Source: Coffea arabica (lineage: Eukaryota; Streptophyta; Magnoliopsida; Gentianales; Rubiaceae). Taken from it: a stretch of DNA of 64,000 nt. Each line of letters opens with the position of its first letter. Within the stretch, counting starts at the first letter, position 1. The DNA lies in contig NC_092312.1 in assembly GCF_036785885.1 (NCBI RefSeq), positions 21,098,001 through 21,162,000 on the forward strand, written 5' to 3'. Shown piece after piece: positions 49,312-61,700 of this stretch. The notes below the pieces were generated by a model. That model saw only the letters and a list, made by a program, of their open reading frames with translations. It had not been told where the DNA came from and made no database searches. A program made the position numbers and the translations under genes.

Positions 49312-49753
49312 GGGTAAAAAAACAAAAAAAAAAATCCCTGTGATAAACCTAATATACAGACAAGCCTCCCGTAATTTCAAAATATACAACACGACACCCT
49401 GTACTTTGAACTAAATTATAAAGGTGACGCAATCCGTTAAACTTAACAGAAATGAACGAAACGACCAAAATGCCCTGATATAATTAAGCAAAAGACAGTT
49501 CAAAAAAATCATTTGTTTTATTCTCTAGATAGAGAGAGAATTGAAGGTTAAGGGGTAGAATAGGTATATTTGTTAAAAATTATGTATAAATTTTTTTTTT
49601 AGGTTCCAATAAGTCATTTCCATTAAGCTTAACGGATTCCGTCATTTTTATAATTTAGTTCAAAATACAGGACATCTTATTATATATTTTGAAATCACGG
49701 GAGATTTTTCTGTGTATTAAATTTATCACATAGGACTTGTTTATATTTTACCC
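49312..49753. mobile_element. Small Mutator-like element (442 bp) with long inverted ends
   Basis: The left end GGGTAAAAAAACAAAAA and the right end TTTATATTTTACCC are inverted. Inner arms also pair (TAATTTCAAAATATA at left with TATATTTTGAAATCACGG at right, and TTGAACTAAATTATAAA with TTTATAATTTAGTTCAA). Flanks TATTAAAAA (49303-49311) and TATAAAAAA (49754-49762) agree at 8 of 9 positions. Nearly the whole element is foldback. It belongs to a different family from the GGGATAATTTC elements. Confidence 0.68.
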
Positions 49754-50161
49754 TATAAAAAATGCATGCCATGCAAAAGGGGGCTAGAATGCAAGAGGAG
49801 ACTACACGTGGATGTGATTAGATTAGAAATTAAACTGTGTGATTGCTTCGCCTTAGAAACGGAAATAATGAACGAGTCAAGGACGAAGGAAAACGTCATC
49901 CAAAATGGCTTGCCGTGCAAGCTTAGTAAAATGAAACTAAATAATAACAGCGTATCAAGCAGTGATCAGAAGGGGAAAATAAAGATTAATGAGAAAAGTA
50001 TGAAGAAGAAGAAATAAAAAAAAGGGTTAATTAAAGTTCGCTCTTCTAAACTTGACCAGTTATAACACTTAGTCCTCTCTTGAATTTTAAATATATACAC
50101 TTTGCTCCTTTCATTAAGATTGTTCATCGACCGGTAATATAGAATTGGGCAAAAAGAATTA

Positions 50162-50331
50162 GGCTCTGTTTGGATTGTAAATTATTTGAGATATTTTTAC
50201 TGTAGCACTTTTTGTGATGTGATGTCTGTGAGATAAAAAAGTAATTGGGAAGATAAAAAGGTGCATTGAAAATTGTAATGATGATGTAAGCAAATAAATT
50301 TTGGCTAATAAATCTCTATCCAAACAAACCT
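50162..50331. mobile_element. Intact Tourist-type MITE (170 bp) with TTA target duplication
   Basis: GGCTCTGTTTGGATTGTAAA at the left faces CTATCCAAACAAACCT at the right, and TTA flanks both sides (50159-50161, 50332-50334), the preferred 3-bp target of PIF/Harbinger MITEs. This is the best reference copy for the family in this window. Confidence 0.8.
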
Positions 50332-50334
50332 TTA

Positions 50335-53161
50335 GTTTAAATCGATAATGAATTTTTTTAGATCAATATCGGGTTACAATCTAAACTTTGGTTTTGGTAA
50401 TTAGATCAAAAAATCAATATTTCAGTAATATCCGAAATTAGAAATGTCAATAGTAAGTTAAAATATTTTAATTTTCTCAAATTTGTGTTGTAATAAAATA
50501 ATATTCCATTTGTTTTTCCAACAATATTTAATCAACCTAGCTCAAAGAATGATATGGAAAAGATAATTTGGGTTCATAACTCTTAAGTCATAACGTACAA
50601 TCCCAATCCTTATACAATGTTGAAATAAAACAAGAACTCCAAATTAAATTATGAAACTAAACCCAAACATCTCAACTTCAATCTAAACTCGACTTTCAAG
50701 TTTCAAGTATATTTATGGTTAAATTAACTAATTAGTATTTAGAAATAGAATTAACAATTAATGTTATATTGAGTAACGTATATACATATATATATTTATG
50801 TGCGTATGCGTGTCACTATATTATGGAAATTTGGCCAGTAATTGGTAATTGGATAATGTAAATTTGATAGCCATTTCTAAACCATTTTAACCAACATTAT
50901 ATATCGATTTTTCTGAATTTTGTATTACCAAAATCAGTTATAGAATGAATCGATCAAGTTTTCAATTTTTTTTTTTTAAACACGAACACGTTTATTCTTC
51001 AACGACTAGTCAAACATTAATGATGAATTGTCTATCTAAAATTGTAAAAGAATGACATTAATACCCCTATATAATCGTTTCGAAATAATGCTACGCTGTT
51101 AATCGAAACATGAATCATCTTATTAGAAAAAAACACAAAGTCAGACGATTTAAAAAATTAAAAAATAAATGATGGTATTATACTAAAGAATTGAAGATTT
51201 GTATTGTATAGAAAAAAGAAATTAAAAATTCTTAAAGCATCTGCACAAGTCTTCCATCACTTATATTTTTTCCTTTGAATTGAAAACAGATTGGTGTCGA
51301 TAATTTTCGTTAGTTTTGCAGCTTTCACAAGATATTCATGAGTCAATAATACTTTTATTTTGTTTGACTTGTACACCTTTTCAAAAAAAAAAAAAAAAAG
51401 CTGAAAATTCTATAAATATGGCTCCGAATTCATTTATGTTCGTAATAGTGTTTTATTGCATACAAAACGCATGGAAAAGTGGTAAAAAAATATATATATA
51501 AGTCCTGTATTTCGTTTACGCACCCACCCTCCGTAATTGTTTCGTATATCTCATATTTTGTGGGCCTATTCCATGTTGTAACTGGGTCCCAAGTTTCTCA
51601 AGCCTAGCGTGTTGTTGCAACTCGATAGGATTGTTCGCGCGATTAGATTGGACATCTTGTTATGTGGTCCCAGTTTTCTGGTAGAAGAACACGTCCAAGC
51701 TTTGTGGTTGAACACGACAGGTTTTTTGTTTGGACTTTTAAATACAGACACAATTTGTCCCAACCCCTTCTAACGACACCTGCAGTATTCTATATTTATT
51801 TTCAATATATGGACAAGAATGAAACTAAAATAGTAAGTAGTAGTAATAGATTTATCACAATGTGTTTATATTATTATTGATAAAAAACACAAGTCCCTGA
51901 ATGTGATAAATTTTACAGGATGGAGGGAACGCATAGTTATTGATTCGATCACGTTTAGTTATTTTCAGGATGCGTGCTTTTCTTCTTCTCCTCCTCCTCT
52001 TTTTCTTTTGTGAAATTGCGAGGCGTTGCAACATTTTTGATCGAATGAAACGTATAGTCATTGATTCGGTCACGTATAGATTTTTTTTAGAAAGCGCGTT
52101 TTTTTTCTTCTTCTTTTTTTTTGCTTGAAAAGATGAAACAATACGTTGTCATGGCTTCTCAATGGAGAATATTCGAGTTGTGTATAGTGCTCATACTTCT
52201 AATTTTTACTGACATGGTTCGAGTCGAACAATTCGAGGATACCATATGAGCTGATTCAGCTTCTAATCGAACGTGAAAAAAGCTGGTCCATATGAGTTGA
52301 TAATATATTAATAAGCTTATATAGTTGAAATGCAAATACTCAACTTATTTGATAATTCAATTCAACATTTAAATTTAATAATTTCAGATCTTAATATATT
52401 CAAACGCGTTTGGTAACAAAAAATTAAATATTTATATTAAAAAAATATTTGTTCGCCGAGTATCTTTATTTTAGATAAAGAAGAAGATAATTTTACTCAA
52501 TAAACCCGTGCTAATGACATAAATGCACCAAATCAAACATGACGCAAAATACATGCACATCTGTGTATCTAATTAAGAAGAGAAATTTGAAGCATTAATT
52601 TTCCAGGAGAGTCGGCACAACCAGAAAAAAAAAAAAAAAAAAAAAAACTTCAACATGCAAAGAAGTAGTAATAATAAATACTAGTGTGCCCGTACCAACA
52701 ATAAATTAAATGCAAAACAAGATCCCTTAAATTCCAAAAAAAAAAAAAAAAAAAAAAAAAGGTTAGCAAACCGACATAGACATATTGCACCTAAGATGTT
52801 TAGTCAGTTGATTAGTATGCACTCAGCAAATTGATTTAACCCCACACCCCATCACATTAATAAGGTAAATATTGTCAGAGTCACGATAAAGATCGTATGC
52901 TGGTCCCGATTACAATGAGTCGGCACCTGTGACCTTTACTGAGGCATGGAATATGGAACTCTCATTTTAGCATAATTCTAGAAGCGAGAAAATTCCAAGG
53001 CATGATTTTTTTTCCCCCTTTTTTATAATGGCGGCCATTGAATACTAATTTCACTTAACCGGTTAAAATAATTAATATCTTCTCGTGCATTTATATATTT
53101 TTTTTAATTGATTTTATTTTTTAAAATATCTCACACGACTGAAGTTATAATGCGTTTGGAG
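50335..53161. other. Intergenic, no gene seen
   Basis: AT-rich. Two near pure poly-A runs (52625-52647 and 52736-52761) lie about 90 bp apart and could be retroposon tails. TTGATTCGATCACGTTTAG (51941) recurs with changes at 52058, about 120 bp on. No coding frame has splice or domain support. Confidence 0.35.
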
Positions 53162-53473
53162 TCGGAATGAAACACACACACCCAAATAATATCAGACACG
53201 CAGCAGGCATCAGCAAACCGACCCAAAGGTAACCTAAGCGGGACCCACGTAGCACACACATCTAGTCAATTGGTGACAGGACGGTGCACCCATGGAACTT
53301 AAGCTCAGGGTAAATACCCCACAATCTACCGATGTGGGATGGTGACCCAACCCCCTCCCGCATAACATGCACCACCCATGGCGAGTAGTTTTTTTTCCGG
53401 AATCGGAATGAAACACACACACCCAAATAATATCAGACACACAGCAGGCATCAGCAAACCGACCCAAAGGTAA
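53162..53473. repeat. 71-bp direct repeats 241 bp apart
   Basis: The stretch TCGGAATGAAACACACACAC through ACCCAAAGGTAA occurs at 53162-53232 and 53403-53473 with essentially one substitution. The 170 bp between are G/C-richer and contain CAATCTACCGATGTGGGAT, a phrase of the kind seen at plant retrotransposon ends. This may be an unequal-exchange duplication or a retroelement remnant. Confidence 0.75.
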
Positions 53474-53825
53474 AGTTCATATTTCAGAATCATAGATCCA
53501 AGCTCAATTTTTTTTTCCCTTTTTCCGGGAGAGAAATTAAAGGCAAAGTAAACAGTGAGTGCTTAACACGCATCCAATGACTCGTCAAAACTGAAAGTAA
53601 TGAATTGATCAAGGTGTTTCCAGTTGCCATTATTGACGTTAGTATTATATTAACAAATTGTGCCTCATCCCTCCATACTTGTGCCCTTAAATTGTAAAGT
53701 TCCACACGAAAAAGCATGTGAAGTGATTTTTTTTTTTTTTTGGTGTCAGCACAATAATTTTTTGTGTCAGCACGATTAGGGGAGGGCGTTGAAGAAAAGC
53801 CAGTGTTCAACTGCTTAGTTGGTTT
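53474..53825. other. Intergenic, no gene seen
   Basis: Contains a T15 run at 53729-53742 and a short direct repeat GTGTCAGCACRAT at 53742 and 53763. No coding support. Confidence 0.3.
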
Positions 53826-54125
53826 AATTATCGAGTTTTGGCTCAATGGTCAAAAAAAAAAAAAAAAAAAAAGGGAGTGAGCTGTAAGTCAGGGATTTAA
53901 ATTCCACTTGTAGTGAAAAAAATAAAAAAAAAGATGCAAAAATACCTTTTTGGTCTAATCGATTTTGTATACCTATTAATCCTTACCTCATAAACTTTTT
54001 AGGCTCCCCCTCCTTATAGAATTACACAACCTCTTTAGACTACTCCTTTTCTTATAATATGATAGATTAGATTATAAAAATATTATCGTTGCAAATATAA
54101 AAAAAAAAAAAAAAAAGAAGAAAGA
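53826..54125 (+). mobile_element. tRNA-derived SINE, copy B (about 300 bp)
   Basis: Box-A-like TTTTGGCTCAATGGTC is interrupted right after by A21, then box-B-like GGATTTAAATTCC. The 3' half shares TTGTATACCTATTAATCC, GGCTCCCCCTCC and a TATCG-type end with copy A, followed by a long A tail. The target duplication TTAGTTGGTTT is at 53815-53825 and 54126-54136. Strongly diverged from copy A, so the two are old. Confidence 0.72.
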
Positions 54126-54619
54126 TTAGTTGGTTTGCATTGAGCATCGCCGTAGTAGCTGTCATGCAGCACCTTAGTTTGAAGTAATGGACATGTGCCC
54201 CCACCAATTAGCAAAAGATGCCCAGCTTTTCTTCCTTTTTAAAACCTACTTTAATTATTTAAAAGATTTAAAACTATGTAATATCATCAAAAAATAAATA
54301 AATAATATAAATTATGTAACTAACTATATTACTTAAGATTTAGGGTTTAAATTTAACTTGTTGTAGTTATACATCTTTAATTATTTAAAATTAAGTAAAT
54401 GTGAAGGGCATCTAATTTAAATTACTGTGTGAGAAATAAGATAGTAGTGTAAGTCTGAAAAGAATTTTTGTAAACCTTATAGACTAATGTTCATTGACTT
54501 CTTTTGTGAGATCGGAAATTTCATATTGAAAAAAAAAAACTAGCGTTTTATATAACGAATCTGAATTTTTTCAGACATTCAGATATTTTGAATGTTTGAT
54601 AAATGAAAATCTATTTGGT

Positions 54620-54743
54620 GAACTTGTTAAGTAGTGCTGAACTTGTATGTATTTTTTTCAGCACAAGAATGCTAACTCGATGAACTTGTTAAGTAGTGCT
54701 GAACTTGTGTGTATTTTTTTCAGCACAAGAATCCTAACTCGAT
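54620..54743. repeat. Tandem duplication, 62-bp unit, two copies
   Basis: GAACTTGTTAAGTAGTGCTG starts copies at 54620 and 54682. Only two or three differences are visible. Non-coding. Confidence 0.9.
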
Positions 54744-56915
54744 GCTTAATTCTGATAAGAATCAATAGAATTACTTCAATTACCTTATCTTATCTACCAA
54801 ATCTACCCTTGTTTGTTAATTATGTTCAAAATTCTTATCTAATTAAACAATCTAATATTCTCTATCTAATGATTTTCTATTTCTTTTTTCTTCTTTTTGA
54901 ATGATTTTCACATCTTCTCCATACTTCTCATATAATATATTTCATCTTTTATATTAATTTGATTTAAAAATAAATATTGTCATTTTCATACCTAAGATTT
55001 TTAGCTAATTAAATCGTAGGTTTTATTTCTTTTTTGGATGAAAAGATATAAGGGCAAACTTATCAAATTTAACTTATTAAGCATTCAGTTATAAATGTTT
55101 ATCAAACAATATAAATAGGTTTATGATTAAAATTTAGATATTCATATATTTCTTTTCAGTACTTAAAATTCAATAAATTAATTATTTTAATATTTAAATT
55201 TCAGATTCAGTTTTATCAAACAGAACCTTAGAAAAAAAATTTCCGGTAAAAACGGCCTCGTGTGTTCCAATAAAATCACAGGAGGCATATTTTGAGAAAT
55301 GGTCCTTTGACCAGCCTTACTTCTCTGAATTTTCGTTTTATTAACAATATTTAAATAAATTTGCCCAAGTTTTGTCGGTTGCTTCTAGTGTGCAAAAGTG
55401 GGAATTTCTTCCCACCCACCATTTGCAGAACCACTACGGTCACAACAACTCTGCCGGGGACCACCGTCAAAAGCTTATGGGTCCACATGGGCTTAGGCAA
55501 CCGGTAGACAATCATAGGTGAAATACGTAGAAGAGGATGGAAGGTGGGACTTTCTAAAGGACTTTTATTTTTTTTAAGGACTCTCTGAAGGACTAAATTG
55601 CATATATGTATATACATTAGATTGGGTTGATAAATTAATCATCATCTATGTAAATGCTCAATTGGGAGAGTATGAAGAACCGAGAGACAACAAGACATAA
55701 ATGCCAAATTCCTTTTCTCAAAACATGAATCCAATTCCATCATTTTCCAATTTTAATAATATCTAATTTTTGAGCGTATGATTGTGAAAAATTCATTCAA
55801 TTTCTCTTATAGTGGCCAACTTTATTGCTGAACCAAATAACTAAAACTAATTTGTTTACTAAAAATTCATTATTCACTCTCACTATCATTAGTTAATGAT
55901 AATGGATTTTTGTTGAACCCATGAAAAATGTTTGGTGGTAACTACAAAAATATAGGCGTACATTTTTACATTTTTCCCTTTTTTTCTACTTCTTTTTCTT
56001 CTAAATTTTCTTCACTCTTTCAATTTGTTCTATTATTTTTTAAAGTTAATATTATACTAGTGTACATGACACATAATGTTTTTAATTATTCATCTACAAT
56101 TTTTTATTCTAGTTAAAAAGCCACTATCTATGCAATACAAAAAGTTAGAGGGATCGCGGTTAGTGTAAACTTTTTAATAACATTTTATAAACTTTCAATT
56201 TTATCCTTAAGGAAAAACTTTTAATTTTTGATCTAATTATTTAATCACGTTTTGCCAATATAACTACACTAAGTATTGTAATTACCATATTACTATAACC
56301 TTATAAACCAAGATTCTTTAATAAATTTATAATAAATGTATTTTTGTGAAAATATAAAATATATAAAATTAATTCCTTTTAATTATTTATGTATATAATT
56401 ACTTATCTACGTCAACTAACAATTAAATTTAAACAGTTATAACTCTTTTGTCAAGTAAGCGTTTATAGTTTAAGATTGGAGTACACGTGGCTTCATTTCC
56501 GCGTATCCCCAAGGATTATTGCATATGACCAATTTTTTCTACTATTTTGTTGAGTAGACTAGGAACAACAGATACTCGCGTTTATGGACTTTTAACCTAC
56601 CAAAATTGCGGCATGTGGAGCTACTCCCTAGCTGATGCCAATTTTTAATTGGGTGCAAACAAGTGCTCATAAGTTGTCGAGGGGCTTGCATTTTATTTCT
56701 CATAGAAATACAATTGGCAATCCACTGCTTCTACCTGGTATTCAATAGTTCATTGAATAGCTACATCTTGCCCCGCCCCATAATGATGTATTGAATGGTA
56801 CAAGAAGAAAGAGCGTAATCTCACTTATACTAAAAAAAAAGGCTTACTGGCTAACATCCCACGTAACTATCAAATTGAGGAATTTTTTGGTGAATAAAAT
56901 TCTCCATTAGTCTAT
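54744..56915. other. Intergenic, no gene seen
   Basis: AT-rich with a more balanced stretch at 55370-55550 that has open frames on the minus strand but no recognisable domain or splice sites. Confidence 0.35.
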
Positions 56916-57680
56916 TGGATAATTTTAGAAACTTCCTCCAAAGTTTCTTATAATATCATTTAGCTCCTTTAAGGTTTTTAAAATATCACTTATCTCTCTT
57001 AAATTATATTTTTTATAGCATTTAAACCCCTTTAGAGGAAACATAAGAAAGCTAAAACTTTTGTTCCAATACTACCCTTATATTATCCTACTTATGAAAT
57101 TTATAACAACAATAAAAATAAAATAAGATTAAATTTTTATAAGGTGTAAATTTTTTGACGTAAACTATTTATTTAGTTATATTGGAACAAAAACAAAATT
57201 TACACCTTGAAAAATTTACACATATGAAGAGATTACTTTGGTTTTCAACACAACTTAAACTACACAATGAATTAAAACATATTTTCCCAAAAAAATCTTG
57301 ATTTCCTTAATTGTAATTGTGCATGTTGTTTTTTAATGTATTAATTACTCTCTAAAATCCTCCTAAGTGGTTGATCTTGATTAAATTTAATTTATTCATG
57401 TCCTTTGCTATTCGACCATAACTTCAATGTAAAAAAATATGGATTATTATTAGCTAGCAATTTATTTTTTAATTTACATTTTTTACTTTTAAAATTTTAT
57501 TTTATTTTGTCTTTTTGTTTAAATAGTTATTAAGGGCAAGGGTAATGTTATCAGTTTGTGGCATTTGATAGGAATATTTAGTTTTGTCAAATTGATAATG
57601 GAGATGAGCGAGATTTTAAAAATTTGAGAGAAGCTGAGTGATATTATGGCAAACCTCACGGAGGTTTCTGAAATTATCCC
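56916..57680. mobile_element. Non-autonomous Mutator-like element, copy 3 (765 bp)
   Basis: The left end TGGATAATTTTAGAAACTTC and the right end GGTTTCTGAAATTATCCC are inverted. The flanks TTAGTCTAT (56907-56915) and TGAGTCTAC (57681-57689) agree at 7 of 9. Like copy 2 it has TATCATTTAGCTCCTTTAAG just inside the left end. The more diverged target duplication suggests it is the oldest of the three copies. Confidence 0.75.
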
Positions 57681-58769
57681 TGAGTCTACTTGTCAACTAT
57701 TTTGTGCTGTGACTGCCAAATGTGTTTCAAATCATTCGGGCCAGGCTGTAGCCAGTAGCAATTAACTCAGCATTGCCATTTCACTTTGTTGCAAATTATC
57801 TTTAAATAGTAGAGTTTTGGTTATTTAACTTTTAAGGACATGCATTTACCGGTTAAACATTTAAACTATCAAAATTAAAAATTTTACATCATTCCGTTCG
57901 TTTCAATCGTCAATACTGTCAAATCTGACGACTTGCATCAGTCACGAGAGTGAGGGACAACTTAGAAAGCGTGGAATATATTTACCAACTCAACTAAACT
58001 GTGGTGTGAGTCTGTGTATTTATCCGCTGAGCCATCATAAGCTACTGAAGCCCACCTACCACTACTGTAGAGTGTAGCCACCTTTTAAAATCACCTATGA
58101 GATCTGGGATTCCTTTGCTGAGGATTTTTGCCTGCTACATTTAGTCATAACGATCGTTTTTTACTTCTTGTTTGGGATATCTTCAACTCTGTGAAATCAT
58201 TTAGCAGCCCACTTTTTCCAGGTTAGACTTCTTGCAGTTCTTCCATTATACCTCTGATCATGTTGATGTTCATCTCTTACCATACTTTCCAGTCTTTGCT
58301 TCGTTTTTTTTTCCCCTTTTTTGTCTTTCTTTTCTGGCTCCTTCAAATGGGCTTGCATGTTCTTGTTCACTTATTGATTGGTATGTGATTCTGCTGATTA
58401 TAAATTTCCGCTATTTGGGTTTTCCTCGTTTTGCTTTGTGAGTACTTGTAGCTATCCGTCTTTGATTATTTTGCAAGCTTGTGTTTTCTTCTTGTTGTTT
58501 CATGCAAGTTCTGATTTTGATGCCTGATGCAATTGTAAGTTGTTGCGACAGTAAGCTTTTGGCGATTGATGTTTCGAAGGAATTTTGGGATGGTTAACAG
58601 AATTGATTTCTGTGCCTTTTATCTTATTGTATTCTAATTTGCTAGTTTTTTTTTTTTTTTGGAAAAAACCCACTTTGAGGTTTGGATTTTTTATTGTGTT
58701 GGATGATTTCGGCATCTTACAGCAGATTGCATTTAATGGTCAACGATTATTTCTTTGGTTGCAGACAAG
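57681..58769 (+). other. Promoter and leader side of the glucosylceramidase gene
   Basis: From about 58020 the composition becomes more balanced, and T-rich, intron-like DNA follows from about 58220 to 58764, which fits a leader exon and leader intron. I could not place the transcription start or the leader donor with confidence. Confidence 0.3.
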
Positions 58770-61700
58770 ATGGTGAGAATTTTTATGACTTTGATTGCTC
58801 CTACGCCAACGTTTTTATGCTGTGTGGTTATTGCCGCCTGATTTAATCCAGCTTGTGGGTAATTAACACATCAACATTTAACTGGATGTTGGTAAATGTG
58901 CAGGAAAGAATGTTGGTAAATGGTTCTGATAATGGAGAAGGAGAATCATACGATTCACACAAAGCCAAGGTAAAATGTGCAGCTTAGTGGATAGCCTGAT
59001 TAATCATTTTACTGAACCATGCAAATGACCTAGTTATCAGAACCATGGTTTCAACATCTTAGGGGTGTTGGTTTCTACTTTTCCTAAACTGACTGTCCTG
59101 GTACTTCATTTCCTGATCAAGGTTGATCCTGCAAAACCTGCATCTCTTACTTGGAAACGGAGACTAAACACAAAGGAGGTTGTCCTTTCAACATTTGGTT
59201 TGACTCTAAAAGAGATTATCACTCTGGTAATTTTTTTTAAAACATTTGTGATACTTCAATGTCCACACTTTTCACATTAGCCGGTCTATGGACCGAATAA
59301 GTTTGAACCTTAGAAAGGGAGCAAATTCTGAAGTTGCGAAATAGTGTATACAAGTGTCTTTGTTTTTGCATCTAATCATATCTGTAGATAAATCATATAC
59401 TTTCTAGAGATTCTAGTCTCATTCTTATGCATAGAAGACAAGAATCCAGTTGTATTTAAAAGTTTAAGTGAATTATATTAGTATCGGCCTACAAGTTACA
59501 ACTGAAGCCAAATGTAAGAATGTTAAACAACTTGTTGCTGAATAAAATAATTAATCATAGTCTGATGTCCTGTATTCTCGACTTGATGATACTCACAATA
59601 CACTAGATACTCACCAGACAAAATAAGTTCAATGGTATGTTAATTAGTCATGCTGATAAAATCTGAGCTTTAGTCCTTATTTCTCAAGTCCTGGCATCTC
59701 CTTTTGGTTCACTTGTAGGCTCCAACAGGTATTCGGCTGTGGCGACATCTTAGAGGAGAAAAATCTGCGGAACAGGTAAAGTGCTCTAACATATAATTTG
59801 GAACCCAACATGATGGATTAAATTTATCATTGAATATCATAGCCATCAATTAAATCTTGCAGGTAGCATTTCTCAATCCATTTATGAAACGTGATCTGTC
59901 ATCATGCCATGGTGTTCCTTTAGGTGGTATTGGGTAAGTCTTCACCACTAACAATAACAAGTTATTTGCACCTCTCTTACTTATCATTGGAGCCACAATA
60001 GGAAATCTAGTTTAGATTGTACTTTACCATCTTCCTTCTCCTTGGAGATTGCCTGGAAATTCGAAAGATACTTCTCTTTATCCCAATTTGTTGACTGTGT
60101 CCTTCTTGTTTGCAACATGTTTTACAGTTGGTTAGATTTGTGAAAGAAATTGTTTGTACTTACTTGGTCAGAAGTTATCATGTGTGGACTTGCTAATTTG
60201 TTACCCTAAATCCTTTCCTTTCCTATACCTTTTTCGGGGCTTTTCTTTGTCATTTGGCAGGGTTTTTTGGGAGGGGGGGCAGGGAGGGGTGGGGCGGATG
60301 AGGAGCACGAGGGAGGGGAATTGGTAGTCTTTGCTATTTTTCTGGTACAAGATACTATTGTACAAGTTATGCTAATCTCATGCGGCTTCGGACTATTTAA
60401 GTGTGACTATATGAGGTTCCATGTCATGCCTAGCAGATGATGACTGACCTTATCAATTGTCCCGAATTATGAAACATAAGTGAAATAATATGTATGACAG
60501 GAAAAGCTTTCAGTGCAGGAAGCATTGGAAGAAGTTACAAGGGTGAATTTCGACGTTGGCAACTATTTCCCAGGATATGTGAAGATGGACCAGTTTTAGC
60601 AAACCAGTTTTCTGTAAGTAACAGCTCTATTTAGATGTGTTGAATATACTGTTTTGAATGATTTGCATTATCTATTCACCATCGTTACTTTTTTCTTCTT
60701 CACTTGTGCTTTATGGACCTCTTAGACTCACTTTATCTGTTTTCTTTTCTGCTGTTCCTGAGGGTCTTGCTGCTGTTTAAGAGTCTTATGGGTTGAAATC
60801 TTCTCATGCCTGAAAGTTCACAGTGCTAAAACATGAACCACGGAAAGTCCAATGCAGCTATGGTCATTATCATTAGTGATTATTTTGTTTTTTGCTACAG
60901 GTTTACTTGAAAGATTTTCATCCTTGTGGTTGCACAGTTAATTGGTTCATATGTAAGAGAAGAAAGTGACCCAAGAAGAGAAAAAAAAAATTGAAATAAG
61001 TGAAGTGCTAAAAAAATAAATAAAATAAAATAAAAGGCTTATTGGAGGAAGTTGAGAAGATTATAGAAACTGAGAAAAATTAAAAATCTGTATTGAGAAT
61101 ACGAACTATTCACCTGAGAGTATTGCACCCAAAGAAAGATCAGAAATGTGTCAGTGCGCATGGCTGTATACACCTAATACAAACTGTTCCTTGAACTAGA
61201 AACACACGGACATTTTAGCAAAAATGGTGCAATAGATCTCAATTATGAGCAAAAGGGGTGTCTTAGCACCGAGCCTTGGAAGTGCTAATTTTATTTATTT
61301 ATTTATTTTTGCTTAGTGTTCCTTATCCTGAGAATTTGCGGTTAAAGCTATGTATCATCTTCTTATTGCAGGTATTTGTTTCACGCCCAAATGGTGAAAA
61401 GCATTCTACTGTACTATGCTCAGGATATCCAGACTCACAAAAGTAAGCATATTATAAGTTGTTTTGCTGATTCTTATCGAGTCTAATTTCTCCCCGGAGA
61501 AGTTCATGTGATAGGACTTCTGTTTTGAACTTTTAACTAATTTTGTCAACCTTAAGCACTAGCATGGGCAATGCGTTATGAACATTGATATATATAATTA
61601 CAAAAGTGCAAAAGATTAAATCAGATATGTAAAACTTGTTTGAATCGGAAATTTTATGTGAAAGATGAAAAGCGAATCTTACTTAGACATCATGGATGAA

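Noticed and set aside
52625-52761. Two poly-A runs as ends of a retroposon
   Set aside because: No promoter boxes or target duplication could be found around them, so they are noted only as poly-A tracts.
53234-53467. 77-codon minus-strand frame rich in Cys
   Set aside because: Lies within the direct-repeat segment and has no domain; the Cys content comes from CA/GT-rich repeats.
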